Below, piece after piece: positions 26,498-35,111 of a DNA stretch of 64,000 nucleotides; the first letter of the stretch is position 1; each line of letters begins with the position of its first letter. Source of the DNA: Comamonas flocculans. Its GTDB lineage: Bacteria; Pseudomonadota; Gammaproteobacteria; Burkholderiales; Burkholderiaceae_C. The notes under the pieces are model-generated. The model did not search any database. It had not been told where the DNA came from and saw nothing but the letters and a program-made list of their open reading frames with translations. The position numbers were made by a program, and so were the translations under genes. The DNA is taken from contig NZ_CP042344.1 in assembly GCF_007954405.1 (NCBI RefSeq), positions 2,480,001-2,544,000 of the forward strand. The letters are read 5' to 3'.

Positions 26498-27151
26498 ATG
26501 GACTATTTTCTGTCGCTGCTGGGGCCGCTCGCGCAGGGCGCGCTCGTCACGCTCAAGCTGTTCTTCATCACGGTGGCGTTGGCGCTGCCGCTGGGGCTGC
26601 TGCTGGCGCTGGCGCGCGTGTCGCACCTGCGCGCGCTGTCCGCCGCGGTCAACGGCTACATCTGGCTGATGCGCGGCACGCCGCTGATGCTGCAGATGCT
26701 GTTCATCTATTTTGCGCTGCCCTTCGTGCCGGTGGTGGGCGTGAGGCTGCCGGACTTTCCCTCGGCCGTGGTGGCCTTCACGCTGAACTACGCCGCCTAC
26801 TTTGCCGAGATCTTCCGCGCCGGCATCCTGTCGGTGGACCGCGGGCAGTACGAGGCGGCGCGCGTGCTGGGCATGAACTACCGCCAGACGATGCGGCGCA
26901 TCGTGTTGCCGCAGATGGTGCGCAACATCCTGCCGCCGCTCTCGAACGAGACCATCACGCTGGTCAAGGACACCTCGCTGATCTACGTGCTGGCGCTCAA
27001 CGACCTGCTGCGTGCGGCGCGCGGTATCGTGCAGCGCGACTTCACCACCTCGCCCTTCATCGTGGCCGCTGCCTTCTATCTCATCATGACGCTGGTGCTG
27101 ACCTGGGGTTTCCAACGGCTGGAGCGCCACCATGCCCGCTATGACGCCTGA
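26498..27151 (+). CDS. Amino acid ABC transporter permease (HisM/GlnP family)
   Basis: 217-aa inner-membrane permease with about five helices. The GTPLMLQMLFIYFALPF segment follows helix 2. The EAA loop, EAARVLGMNYRQTMRRIVLPQ (about residues 125-145), contacts the ATPase. A single permease suggests a homodimer. It starts 72 bases after the binding protein and overlaps the ATPase gene by 20 bases. Confidence 0.93.
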   Translation: MDYFLSLLGPLAQGALVTLKLFFITVALALPLGLLLALARVSHLRALSAAVNGYIWLMRGTPLMLQMLFIYFALPFVPVVGVRLPDFPSAVVAFTLNYAAYFAEIFRAGILSVDRGQYEAARVLGMNYRQTMRRIVLPQMVRNILPPLSNETITLVKDTSLIYVLALNDLLRAARGIVQRDFTTSPFIVAAAFYLIMTLVLTWGFQRLERHHARYDA

Positions 27152-27911
27152 TGTCCCCATGATTGCGGCGGCGCAATTGAAGAAGCGCTTCGGCAGCAAC
27201 GAGGTGCTGCGCGGGGTGTCGCTGTCGGTGGCGCACGGCGAGGTGGTGGCGCTGATTGGCCCTTCGGGCTCGGGCAAGAGCACCTTCCTGCGCTGCCTGA
27301 ACCAGCTCGAAACCATCGATGCGGGCGAGATCCGCATCGCCGGTGAACTGCTTGTCGGCACCGACGCGCAGGGCCAGTGCCGCTATGCGCCCGAGGCCGA
27401 GGCACGCCGCCTGTGCCGCAAGAGCGGCATGGTGTTCCAGCATTTCAACCTGTTCCCGCACCTCACCGTGCTGGAAAACCTGATCGAGGCACCCATGGTG
27501 GTGGCGGGCCTGGCGCGCGCCGAGGCGCTGCAGCGGGCCGAACGCCTGCTGGCCAAGGTGGGCCTGTCGGCCAAGCGCGACAGCTACCCGGCACGCCTGT
27601 CGGGCGGGCAGAAGCAGCGCGTGGCCATCGCCCGCGCGCTGGCCATGGAGCCCGAGATCATGCTGTTTGACGAGCCCACCAGTGCGCTGGACCCGGAGCT
27701 GACCGGCGAGGTGCTGCGCACCATGCGCGAGCTGGCCGATGAACGCATGACCATGCTGGTGGTGACCCACGAGATGGGTTTTGCGCGCGAGGTGGCGCAC
27801 ACCGTGGCCTTCATGGACGAGGGCGAGCTGGTGGTGCAGCGCGCGGCCCGCGAGTTCTTTGCCGATCCGGGGCACGAGCGTGCCCAGGCCTTTCTGGACC
27901 ACATGCTCTGA
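27132..27911 (+). CDS. Amino acid ABC transporter ATP-binding protein (GlnQ/HisP family)
   Basis: 259-aa ATPase with Walker A GPSGSGKST, Q-loop FQHFNLFPHLTVLEN, signature LSGGQKQRVAIARAL, Walker B IMLFDEPTSALDPE and switch His in VVTHEM. It is the third gene of the importer operon, and its start lies inside the permease 3' end. A later in-frame ATG (MIAAAQLKKRFG) is a possible alternative start. Confidence 0.95.
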   Translation: MPAMTPDVPMIAAAQLKKRFGSNEVLRGVSLSVAHGEVVALIGPSGSGKSTFLRCLNQLETIDAGEIRIAGELLVGTDAQGQCRYAPEAEARRLCRKSGMVFQHFNLFPHLTVLENLIEAPMVVAGLARAEALQRAERLLAKVGLSAKRDSYPARLSGGQKQRVAIARALAMEPEIMLFDEPTSALDPELTGEVLRTMRELADERMTMLVVTHEMGFAREVAHTVAFMDEGELVVQRAAREFFADPGHERAQAFLDHML

Positions 27912-27992
27912 ACTCTGGCGAGCGGCCGGCTTGGCCGCGCGCTTGCGGGTGCGCCGCGCCCGGAACGGGGCGGGATTACAGTGTGGCTCCGT

Positions 27993-28889
27993 ATGCAAGT
28001 GCATCTCGCCATGCCGGCACGCGTCGGCCTGATTTTTTTCCTGCTTGCCGGATCCGTGGCTGCGAACGCCCAAAGCGGCGGGGATGCGCTGGGCTGGAAC
28101 GACGAGCCGCCCGCAATCATGCGCTGGCTGGACGAAGGCTACGCCGCCGAGTACCGCGGCGCGCGGACTCTGGCAGAACAACGCTACTGCGCGGCGGCCC
28201 GCGAGGGCAGCCTGGAGGGGCAATATCGCCTGGGCCGCCTGCTGCTGCTGGGTGGCGCGCAGAGCGACCACGTGGCGGCGACCACGCTGCTGGCCCTGGC
28301 TGCCCGGCTCGGGCATGAAAAGGCCCGGGTGTTGCTGGCCGGCCAGGCGCCGGGCGATCAGCTGCCGGACTGCCTGCGCCCCGGTGAGCCACCCGCGCCC
28401 GCCGTGCAAAGCACCGTGGTGTCGGCCGAGGAGGTCGAGCGTTACGTGGCGGGCCTGGCACCATGGCAGCGCCGCCAGGCGCGCCTGATCGAGCGCCTGG
28501 CACCGCGCTTTGAGGTGGATCCACGCCTGGCGCTGGCCATTGTTCGGGCGGAATCGAATTTCGATCCGCTCGCGCTCTCGCCGCGCAACGCCCAGGGCCT
28601 GATGCAGTTGATTCCGGAGACCGCCGAGCGCTATGGCGTGCGCGACGTCTGGAACGCGGAGCAAAACGCGCGCGGCGGCCTGGCGCATCTGCGCTGGCTG
28701 CTGCAGCGATTCGAAGGCGACGTGGCCCTGGTGTCCGCGGCGTACAACGCGGGCGAGGGCGCGGTCAAACGCAGCGGCGGCGTGCCGCCCTTCGCAGAAA
28801 CGCGCGAGTACGTCAGGCGCGTGCTTGCGTTCTATCGCGCCAGGCACCATGTGGCGCCCGGCGCGCAGGCCTTCGCGAAGCGCCGCTGA
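27993..28889 (+). CDS. Lytic transglycosylase (SLT domain) with Sel1-like N-terminal region
   Basis: 298-aa exported muramidase expected to cleave peptidoglycan with 1,6-anhydro product formation. A signal peptide (MPARVGLIFFLLAGSVAANA from the internal ATG at 28011) leads into an alpha-helical Sel1/TPR-like segment (AREGSLEGQYRLGRLLLLGGA). The SLT catalytic domain follows, with Glu in IVRAESNFDPLALSPRNAQG and QLIPETAERYGV, and AAYNAGEGAVKRSGGVPPF. The start could be 27993 or 28011; neither has a clear ribosome site. It converges on dnaJ. Confidence 0.85.
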   Translation: MQVHLAMPARVGLIFFLLAGSVAANAQSGGDALGWNDEPPAIMRWLDEGYAAEYRGARTLAEQRYCAAAREGSLEGQYRLGRLLLLGGAQSDHVAATTLLALAARLGHEKARVLLAGQAPGDQLPDCLRPGEPPAPAVQSTVVSAEEVERYVAGLAPWQRRQARLIERLAPRFEVDPRLALAIVRAESNFDPLALSPRNAQGLMQLIPETAERYGVRDVWNAEQNARGGLAHLRWLLQRFEGDVALVSAAYNAGEGAVKRSGGVPPFAETREYVRRVLAFYRARHHVAPGAQAFAKRR

Positions 28890-28930
28890 GCCATCTGATC
28901 GGCCAGCGGGGGCGTCTCGTGCCTGTGCCG

Positions 28931-30070
28931 TCAGCTGAAGAAGCTGCGCTTCAGGCGCTCGGTCCAGCTCTCGGTCGAGGGCGAGTGCTTGGCGCCGCCT
29001 TTCTTCAGCGACTCTTCCAGCTCGCGCAGGAGCTTCCTCTGGTACTCGGTGAGCTTGACCGGCGTCTCGACCACGATGTGGCAGTACAGGTCACCCGGGT
29101 AGCTTGCGCGTATGCCCTTGATGCCCTTGCCGCGCAGGCGAAACTGCTTGCCGGCCTGCGTGCCCTCGGGGATGTCGATGGCCGCCTTCCCGCCCAGGGT
29201 GGGCACCTCGATCTCGCCGCCTAGCGCCGCGGTGATGAAACTCACCGGCACCTGGCAGTGCAGGTCGTCGCCGTCGCGCTCGAAGATGTCGTGTTTCTTG
29301 ATGCGGATCTCGATATAGAGGTCGCCGGGTGGTCCGCCGTTGGTGCCGGGCTCGCCATTGCCGGTGGAGCGGATGCGCATGCCGTCGTCGATGCCGGCGG
29401 GGATCTTCACTTCCAGCGTCTTCTGCTGCTTGATCTTGCCCTGGCCGTGGCAGGTGGTGCAGGGGTCGGTGATCACCTTGCCCGCGCCGCGGCAGTGCGG
29501 ACAGGTCTGCTGCACGCTGAAAAACCCCTGGCGCATCTGCACCACGCCGCTGCCCTGGCAGGTGTTGCAGGTCTTGGGGCTGGTGCCGGGCTTGGCGCCG
29601 CTGCCGTGGCAGGTGTCGCAGTTGTCCCAGCTCGGAATGCGAATCTGCGCGTCCTTGCCGCTCGCCGCCTCTTCCAGCGTGACCTCCATGGCGTAGGACA
29701 GGTCGCTGCCGCGGTACACCTGCCGCCCGCCCCGGCCCGCGCGCTGCCCGCCGAACATGTCGCCGAAGATGTCGCCAAAGGCCTCGGCAAAACCGCCGAA
29801 GCCTTCCGCGCCGCCCATGCCCCCGCGCATGTTCGGGTCCACGCCCGCATGCCCGTACTGGTCGTAGGCTGCGCGCCTTTGGCCGTCGGAGAGCATCTCG
29901 TAGGCCTCCTTGGCCTCCTTGAATTTCTCTTCCGCCGTCCTGGCGGCGTCACCCTGGTTGCGGTCGGGGTGGTACTTCATCGCAAGTTTGCGATAAGCCT
30001 TCTTGATCTCGTCTTCGCTGGCGTTCTTGGGAACGCCCAGGACTTCGTAATAGTCGCGTTTGCTGGCCAT
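28931..30070 (-). CDS. dnaJ: Chaperone protein DnaJ (Hsp40)
   Basis: Co-chaperone stimulating DnaK ATPase. The 379 residues have a J domain with HPD (YHPDRNQGD), a Gly/Phe-rich linker (about 75-110) and four zinc-binding repeats [24 protein letters not shown] and [10 protein letters not shown]-terminal substrate-binding domain completes the protein. It is last in grpE-dnaK-dnaJ, separated from dnaK by 140 bases that hold a strong hairpin, so its expression may be attenuated relative to dnaK. Confidence 0.98.
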   Translation of the reverse strand: MASKRDYYEVLGVPKNASEDEIKKAYRKLAMKYHPDRNQGDAARTAEEKFKEAKEAYEMLSDGQRRAAYDQYGHAGVDPNMRGGMGGAEGFGGFAEAFGDIFGDMFGGQRAGRGGRQVYRGSDLSYAMEVTLEEAASGKDAQIRIPSWDNCDTCHGSGAKPGTSPKTCNTCQGSGVVQMRQGFFSVQQTCPHCRGAGKVITDPCTTCHGQGKIKQQKTLEVKIPAGIDDGMRIRSTGNGEPGTNGGPPGDLYIEIRIKKHDIFERDGDDLHCQVPVSFITAALGGEIEVPTLGGKAAIDIPEGTQAGKQFRLRGKGIKGIRASYPGDLYCHIVVETPVKLTEYQRKLLRELEESLKKGGAKHSPSTESWTERLKRSFFS

Positions 30071-30161
30071 GGGCTGATCGCTGTTCCTGGTTCACCGCAG
30101 GGGATGGCGCGGCGATTGCAACGCGGCGCCCCTCCTCACCTGCTCACTTGCACCAGCGCAA

Positions 30162-30191
30162 AGGGCGGCCAGGCACGCAGCCTGCCGCCCT
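30162..30191 (-). terminator. Hairpin between dnaK and dnaJ (attenuator-like)
   Basis: On the minus strand: AGGGCGG-CAGGC-TGCGT-GCCTG-G-CCGCCCT followed by TTGC, a 12-bp stem with one bulge and no long T tract. It could partly terminate transcription or set the dnaK:dnaJ mRNA ratio. Confidence 0.55.
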
Positions 30192-30210
30192 GAGGCTGCC
30201 TGGGCTGGAT

Positions 30211-32154
30211 TCAGCCCTTCTTGACTTCCTTGACTTCCGCGTCCACGACGTTGTCGTCGTCCGCGGCCGCGGACGGCTGGGCCGGCGGCTCGCCACCGGG
30301 CGCGGCTCCCGCCGCGGCGCCGGCCTGGGCGGCAGCGTCGGCATACATCTTCTCGCCCAGCTTCTGGCTTGCGGTCATCAGGGCATTGGTCTTGTCCTCG
30401 ATCGCCGCCTTGTCCTCGCCCTTGAGGGCTTCTTCCAGCTCCTTGACCGCGGCTTCGACCTTTTCCTTCTCGCCCGCCTCAAGCTTGTCGCCGTGCTCGG
30501 CGAGCGCCTTCTGCGTGCTGTGCACCGCCGCTTCGCCCTGGTTGCGCGCCTGCACGAGTTCGAGCTTCTTCTTGTCGTCGGCGGCGTTGAGCTCGGCGTC
30601 CTTGACCATCTTCTGGATCTCTTCCTCGGACAGGCCCGAAGACGCCTTGATGGTGATCTTGTTTTCCTTGCCCGTGCCCTTGTCCTTGGCACCCACGTGC
30701 AGGATGCCGTTGGCGTCGATGTCGAAACTCACCTCGATCTGGGGCGTGCCGCGCGATGCGGGCGGAATGCCTTCCAGATTGAACTCGCCCAGCAGCTTGT
30801 TGGCCGTGGCGATCTCGCGCTCGCCCTGGTAGACCTTGATCGTCACCGCGGGCTGGTTGTCCTCGGCGGTGGAGAAGGTCTGGGCGAACTTGGTCGGAAT
30901 GGTGGTGTTCTTGGTGATCATCTTGGTCATGACGCCACCCAGGGTCTCGATGCCCAGCGACAGCGGCGTCACGTCCAGCAGCAGCACGTCCTTGCGGTCG
31001 CCCGAGAGCACCTGGCCCTGCACGGCCGCGCCCACGGCCACGGCTTCGTCGGGGTTCACGTCCTTGCGCGGCTCCTTGCCGAAGAACTCCTTGACCTGCT
31101 CCTGCACCTTGGGCATGCGCGTCATGCCGCCGACCAGGATCACGTCGTTGATGTCGCTCACGCTGATGCCCGCATCCTTGATGGCGGTGCGGCACGGGCC
31201 TATGGTGCGCTCGATCAGGTCCTCGACCAGGCTTTCGAGCTTGGCGCGCGTGAGCTTGATGTTCAGGTGCTTGGGGCCCGAGGCATCGGCCGTAATGTAG
31301 GGCAGGTTGATGTCGGTCTGCGCGGAGTTGGACAGCTCGATCTTGGCCTTCTCTGCCGCTTCTTTCAGACGCTGCAGCGCGAGCACGTCGGCCTTGAGGT
31401 CCACGCCCTGGTCCTTCTTGAACTCGCCGATGATGTAGTCGATGATGCGCTGGTCGAAATCCTCACCACCCAGGAAGGTGTCGCCGTTGGTGGCCAGTAC
31501 CTCGAACTGCTTCTCGCCGTCGACGTCGGCGATCTCGATCACCGACACGTCAAACGTGCCGCCGCCCAGGTCGTAGACGACGATCTTGCGGTCGCCCTTG
31601 CCCTGCTTGTCCAGGCCGAAGGCGAGCGCCGCGGCCGTGGGTTCGTTGATGATGCGCTTGACTTCCAGGCCGGCGATGCGCCCGGCGTCCTTGGTCGCCT
31701 GGCGCTGGCTGTCGTTGAAGTAGGCGGGGACCGTGATGACGGCCTCGGTCACCGGCTCGCCCAGGTAGTCCTCGGCGGTCTTCTTCATCTTGCGCAGGGT
31801 CTCGGCGCTGATCTGCGGCGGCGCGAGCTTCTGGTCGCGCACCTGCACCCAGGCGTCGCCGTTGTCGGCCTTGATGATGGCAAAGGGTGCCAGGCCCAGG
31901 TCCTTCTGCACTTCCTTGTCGTCGTACTTGCGCCCGATCAGGCGCTTGACGGCGTAGATCGTGTTCTTGGGGTTGGTCACGGCCTGGCGCTTGGCGCTGG
32001 CGCCAACGAGGATCTCGCCGTCGTCCTGGTAGGCGACGATGGAGGGCGTGGTGCGCGCGCCCTCGCTGTTCTCGATCACGCGCGTGGCATTGCCTTCCAT
32101 GATGGCCACGCAGCTATTGGTCGTGCCCAGGTCGATGCCGATGATCTTTCCCAT
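30211..32154 (-). CDS. dnaK: Chaperone protein DnaK (Hsp70)
   Basis: 647-aa Hsp70. The ATPase domain has the phosphate loop [16 protein letters not shown] at the N-terminus, [15 protein letters not shown] (about 195) and [11 protein letters not shown] (about 340). The substrate-binding domain contains [14 protein letters not shown], and the lid ends in [12 protein letters not shown], the canonical EEVKKG-type tail bound by cofactors. It lies 82 bases downstream of grpE with a GGAG site before the ATG. Confidence 0.99.
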   Translation of the reverse strand: MGKIIGIDLGTTNSCVAIMEGNATRVIENSEGARTTPSIVAYQDDGEILVGASAKRQAVTNPKNTIYAVKRLIGRKYDDKEVQKDLGLAPFAIIKADNGDAWVQVRDQKLAPPQISAETLRKMKKTAEDYLGEPVTEAVITVPAYFNDSQRQATKDAGRIAGLEVKRIINEPTAAALAFGLDKQGKGDRKIVVYDLGGGTFDVSVIEIADVDGEKQFEVLATNGDTFLGGEDFDQRIIDYIIGEFKKDQGVDLKADVLALQRLKEAAEKAKIELSNSAQTDINLPYITADASGPKHLNIKLTRAKLESLVEDLIERTIGPCRTAIKDAGISVSDINDVILVGGMTRMPKVQEQVKEFFGKEPRKDVNPDEAVAVGAAVQGQVLSGDRKDVLLLDVTPLSLGIETLGGVMTKMITKNTTIPTKFAQTFSTAEDNQPAVTIKVYQGEREIATANKLLGEFNLEGIPPASRGTPQIEVSFDIDANGILHVGAKDKGTGKENKITIKASSGLSEEEIQKMVKDAELNAADDKKKLELVQARNQGEAAVHSTQKALAEHGDKLEAGEKEKVEAAVKELEEALKGEDKAAIEDKTNALMTASQKLGEKMYADAAAQAGAAAGAAPGGEPPAQPSAAADDDNVVDAEVKEVKKG

Positions 32155-32236
32155 GTTCTTCTCCGTAATGTGTCAAGACTGATGCTGTGCTACGTGCGGT
32201 TCACGCGGCTGAATTCAAGTGCCGGCGGCGCCCGCC

Positions 32237-32785
32237 CTAGGGGCTGCCGGCCACGGTCACGAGCGCCGGGCGCAGCACGCGATCGAAGATCAGGTAGCCC
32301 TTTTGCAGCACGCTCACGACGGTGTTGGCTTCTTGCTCGGAAGGCACGACGCTGATGGCCTGGTGCTGGTGCGGGTCGAACTTTTCGCCCGCCGCCGGAT
32401 TGACCACCACCACCTTGTTGCGCTCCAGCGCGGACACCAGCTGGCGCAAGGTGGCCTCGCTGCCCTCGCGCAGCTGCCCGGCGCTGGCGTTTTCTATGGC
32501 CAGGGCCGCGTCCAGGCTGTCGCATACCGGCAGCAGGTTCTCGGCGAAGCTCTCGATGCCGAATTTGCGCGCCTTGGCAACGTCTTCCTCGGCGCGGCGG
32601 CGGACGTTTTCCGCTTCGGCCTTGGCGCGCAGGAACTGGTCCGCGAGCTCGGCGCTCCTGGCCTTGAGTTCGGCCAGCTCGTTTTGCAGGCGGGCGATTT
32701 CATCGTGCGTGTCGGCGGCCATGGCGGACTGTGTGTCGTCCAGATCGGCATCGCGCGAGGGGGGAGTGGTTGGGTGGTCGGACAT
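32237..32785 (-). CDS. grpE: Nucleotide exchange factor GrpE
   Basis: 182-aa dimeric exchange factor releasing ADP from DnaK. A long N-terminal helix ([20 protein letters not shown]) leads into the conserved [20 protein letters not shown] and the beta-wing ([20 protein letters not shown]). I chose [12 protein letters not shown]; an in-frame ATG 18 codons upstream would run back over the presumed transcription start of the sigma-32 promoter and is rejected. It is first in the grpE-dnaK-dnaJ operon. Confidence 0.97.
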   Translation of the reverse strand: MSDHPTTPPSRDADLDDTQSAMAADTHDEIARLQNELAELKARSAELADQFLRAKAEAENVRRRAEEDVAKARKFGIESFAENLLPVCDSLDAALAIENASAGQLREGSEATLRQLVSALERNKVVVVNPAAGEKFDPHQHQAISVVPSEQEANTVVSVLQKGYLIFDRVLRPALVTVAGSP

Positions 32786-32841
32786 GTCTGAAAAACGCTG
32801 TGTGGTTCGTGTGGGAACGTGTTCGAGAGCAGGCGCCATGC

Positions 32842-32869
32842 ATCTGGGGACGGCGCGCCGGCTTTCAAG
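32842..32869 (-). promoter_or_regulatory. Sigma-32 (RpoH)-type promoter of grpE-dnaK-dnaJ
   Basis: On the minus strand CTTGAAA (32869-32863), a 13-base spacer and CCCCAGAT (32849-32842): a near-consensus heat-shock promoter 57 bases upstream of the grpE start. No CIRCE is visible here. Confidence 0.85.
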
Positions 32870-32939
32870 GCGCCGGCGCCGCGAACGCCACCCCCCCGGG
32901 CGCGCGAAGGCGTGAGTGTACCCAGACGGCTTTCGCTTC

Positions 32940-32945
32940 TATAAT
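32940..32945 (+). promoter_or_regulatory. -10 box (TATAAT) of the rpsF-priB-rpsR-rplI operon
   Basis: Perfect TATAAT 66 bases upstream of the rpsF ATG. The -35 region (about 32917) is not well conserved, so this is a -10 call only. Confidence 0.55.
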
Positions 32946-33011
32946 CGCGGGTTTCCTTGCCACACCGCACATGACGACGCAGCGGGTGGCTTTCAACCAC
33001 AAGGAGGTTGC

Positions 33012-33380
33012 ATGCGTCACTATGAAATCGTCTTGCTCATCCATCCGGACCAGAGCGAGCAGGTGCCGGCGATGCTCGAGCGCTACAAGGGCATGATCAC
33101 CGCAGGCGGTGGTCAGGTGCACCGCGTGGAAGACTGGGGCCGCCGCCAACTGGCCTACATGATCAGCAAGCTGGCCAAGGCGCACTACCTGTGCCTGAAC
33201 ATCGAGGCCGACCAGGCCGTGATGGCCGAACTGGAGCACGCCTTCAAGTTCAACGACGCGGTGCTGCGCCACCTCACGGTGCAGAAGACCAAGGCCGAAA
33301 CCACGCCGTCGCTGATGATGAAGACCGTGGAGCGCGAAGAAGCCCGCAAGGCCAGCCAGGCCGAAGCGGCAGAGCGCTGA
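33012..33380 (+). CDS. rpsF: 30S ribosomal protein S6
   Basis: 122-aa platform protein of the small subunit that binds 16S rRNA with S18. It starts [21 protein letters not shown] after a strong AAGGAGG site. It contains the conserved [11 protein letters not shown] segment and ends with a charged tail ([16 protein letters not shown]) where some relatives are glutamylated. It is first in rpsF-priB-rpsR-rplI. Confidence 0.98.
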   Translation: MRHYEIVLLIHPDQSEQVPAMLERYKGMITAGGGQVHRVEDWGRRQLAYMISKLAKAHYLCLNIEADQAVMAELEHAFKFNDAVLRHLTVQKTKAETTPSLMMKTVEREEARKASQAEAAER

Positions 33381-33390
33381 GCGCACGGCC

Positions 33391-33705
33391 GTGCCCCCAA
33401 CGGGAGGTGACACCACCCTCAATCGCCTGCAGCTGACGGCGAGCGTGGCGCAACTGCAGCCGCTGCGCCATACGCCGGCCGGCCTGCCTGCGCTGGACGT
33501 GAGTCTGGCCCATGCGTCCACCCAGGACGAAGCCGACGGGCAGCGGCAGGTGGCCGTGACGCTCCGGGCCGTGGCCTTCGGCACGCTGGCCGAGCGGCTT
33601 GCCAGGCAGGCGCTGGAGAGCCTCTGGGATTTCCAGGGATTCCTGGCCCAGGCGCGCAACGGCAAGGGCGTGGTGTTTCACATCCAGGCGTTTCAACCCC
33701 ATTAG
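33391..33705 (+). CDS. priB: Primosomal replication protein N (PriB)
   Basis: Single-stranded-DNA-binding OB-fold protein of the replication restart primosome. The 104 residues contain NRLQLTASVAQLQPLRHTPAGLPALDVSLAHAS and end in ARNGKGVVFHIQAFQ, both typical. No ATG is available. The only upstream initiator in frame is the GTG at 33391, 10 bases after rpsF, with a weak ribosome site. A good GGGAGG at 33402-33407 lies inside the frame without a standard start codon behind it. Position between rpsF and rpsR is conserved. Confidence 0.88.
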   Translation: MPPTGGDTTLNRLQLTASVAQLQPLRHTPAGLPALDVSLAHASTQDEADGQRQVAVTLRAVAFGTLAERLARQALESLWDFQGFLAQARNGKGVVFHIQAFQPH

Positions 33706-33726
33706 TTTTTCAAAAAGGTTCCGAGC

Positions 33727-34005
33727 ATGTTCAGGAAATTCAACAAGGGCGGCAAGGGCGGCAAGCGCAACAGCCAGTCGCTGCTGTTCAAGCGCAAGCG
33801 TTTCTGCCGCTTCACCGTGGCCGGTGTCGAGGAGATCGACTACAAGGACATCGACACGCTGCGCGACTTCATCGCCGAAAACGGCAAGATCATTCCCGCG
33901 CGCCTGACCGGCACGCGCGCCATCTACCAGCGTCAGCTCAATACCGCCATCAAGCGCGCGCGCTTCCTGGCACTGCTGCCGTTCACCGACCAGCACAAGA
34001 TCTGA
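33727..34005 (+). CDS. rpsR: 30S ribosomal protein S18
   Basis: 92-aa small-subunit protein partner of S6. The core [47 protein letters not shown] matches the family throughout. An N-terminal basic extension [20 protein letters not shown] is present. Third in the operon. Confidence 0.98.
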   Translation: MFRKFNKGGKGGKRNSQSLLFKRKRFCRFTVAGVEEIDYKDIDTLRDFIAENGKIIPARLTGTRAIYQRQLNTAIKRARFLALLPFTDQHKI

Positions 34006-34017
34006 GGAGCCACAGCC

Positions 34018-34470
34018 ATGCAAGTGATATTGCTCGACAAGGTGGTCAACCTCGGTGCGCTGGGCGACATCGTCAAGGTCAAGGACGGCTATGCCCGCAA
34101 CTACCTGATCCCCACGGGCCGCGCCCACCGCGCGACCGCGGCCGCCAAGGCCGAATTCGAAGCGCGCCGCGCCGAACTGGAGAAGGCCGCGGCCGACAAG
34201 CTTGCCCAGGCCCAGGCCGAGGCGGCGCAGCTCGCGCAGCTGACCCTCAAGCTCACGCAGAAGGCGGGCGTCGATGGCCGCTTGTTCGGTTCGGTCACGA
34301 GCTACGACATCGCCGACGAACTGCACCGTCAGGGCGTGAAGGTGCACAAGGCGCAGATCCGCATGCCCGACGGCCCGATCAAGGTGGTCGGTGAAAGCAG
34401 CGTGACCGTGGTGCTGCACACCGACGTGTCGGTGGAGCTGGCGGTGGCGGTGTACGGCGAAACCGCCTGA
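34018..34470 (+). CDS. rplI: 50S ribosomal protein L9
   Basis: 150-aa large-subunit protein. The N-terminal globular domain ([32 protein letters not shown]) is joined by a long helix to the C-terminal domain with [14 protein letters not shown]. Preceded by a GAGGAG site. Last gene of the operon, followed by a terminator at 34494. Confidence 0.98.
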   Translation: MQVILLDKVVNLGALGDIVKVKDGYARNYLIPTGRAHRATAAAKAEFEARRAELEKAAADKLAQAQAEAAQLAQLTLKLTQKAGVDGRLFGSVTSYDIADELHRQGVKVHKAQIRMPDGPIKVVGESSVTVVLHTDVSVELAVAVYGETA

Positions 34471-34493
34471 AGCTGCTCTGCAAAGCCAAGCCG

Positions 34494-34519
34494 AAGCCGC
34501 CCCTGCCGGGGCGGCTTTT
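34494..34519 (+). terminator. Rho-independent terminator after rplI
   Basis: AAGCCGCCCC-TGCC-GGGGCGGCTTTT: eight GC pairs flanked by AA/TT and a T4 tract. It closes the rpsF operon in front of the convergent PilZ gene. Confidence 0.88.
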
Positions 34520-34550
34520 CTATGCGCGTGCGGCTGCGGCGCCAGCGCCC

Positions 34551-34916
34551 TCAGTGCAGGCCGCTGAGCTCGGCCAGATCGCGCTCCAGCAGCGCAGGGT
34601 CGCCCAGTTGCAGCTCGATCAGCCGGCGCAGGTGGGTCACGCTGTCGATGTCCACGCTCAGGCAGGCCACGCCGATATGTTCCTCCTGCAGGTGCGTCAC
34701 CTCTACGGCCATGCGGATGTACTCCTGCGGGGCGAGCGGGACGGTCAGTTCGCAGCGCAGACCGGGCTGCAGCGCCGTTCTGTCCAGCGCCGTCTGCAGC
34801 AATGCTCCCTTGAGCGACAGGTCGAGCACGCGCACCGCGACCGCCTGCCCGGCCCAGCGCAGCTGGCCGGGGCTGTCGAACCGTACACGGACGTAGTGGC
34901 GGCGCTCGTAGGGCAT
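34551..34916 (-). CDS. PilZ-domain protein (probable c-di-GMP receptor)
   Basis: 121-aa single PilZ domain. The N-terminal RRHYVRVRFD provides an RxxxR-like loop and DLSLKGALL is the D/NxSxxG motif, together forming the c-di-GMP site. The remainder is a beta-barrel with TVPLAPQEYIRMAVEVTHLQ. It is a monocistronic minus-strand gene between the rpsF operon and dnaB. It may affect pilus motility or surface behaviour, given the two pilus loci here, but no direct link is visible. Confidence 0.85.
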   Translation of the reverse strand: MPYERRHYVRVRFDSPGQLRWAGQAVAVRVLDLSLKGALLQTALDRTALQPGLRCELTVPLAPQEYIRMAVEVTHLQEEHIGVACLSVDIDSVTHLRRLIELQLGDPALLERDLAELSGLH

Positions 34917-34995
34917 GGCGTTGGCGGTCTGGGGCGGACAACTGCGATGCTAGCGCCTGAGCGGCGCCGGGCAAAGTGCGGCGCCATCGCCGCTC

Positions 34996-35037
34996 GTGTG
35001 CACACCTTGACCAGCGCTTGTACACCACTTGTCCACA
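34996..35037. promoter_or_regulatory. DnaA-box-like cluster upstream of dnaB
   Basis: Contains the perfect palindrome GTGTGCACAC (34996-35005), then TTGTACACC (35018-35026) and TTGTCCACA (35029-35037). The last differs by one base from the DnaA box TTATCCACA. The sites lie 75-116 bases upstream of dnaB and could let DnaA regulate it. Number and quality of boxes are too low for an origin. Confidence 0.35.
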
Positions 35038-35111
35038 GCTTGTGCGATGACGTGCGGTCGGCGGCTGGTTAGGATGCCCGCTTGCCCGCGATTTTCTGGA
35101 TTGCCCGATTG

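Noticed and set aside
30148..32355. 735-codon antisense frame opposite dnaK
   Set aside because: Antisense dnaK frames are a well-known false positive; the dnaK strand is certain.
34917..35111. Chromosomal origin of replication near dnaB
   Set aside because: Only one good and one weak DnaA-like box, no AT-rich unwinding element, and no dnaA-dnaN or parAB nearby.
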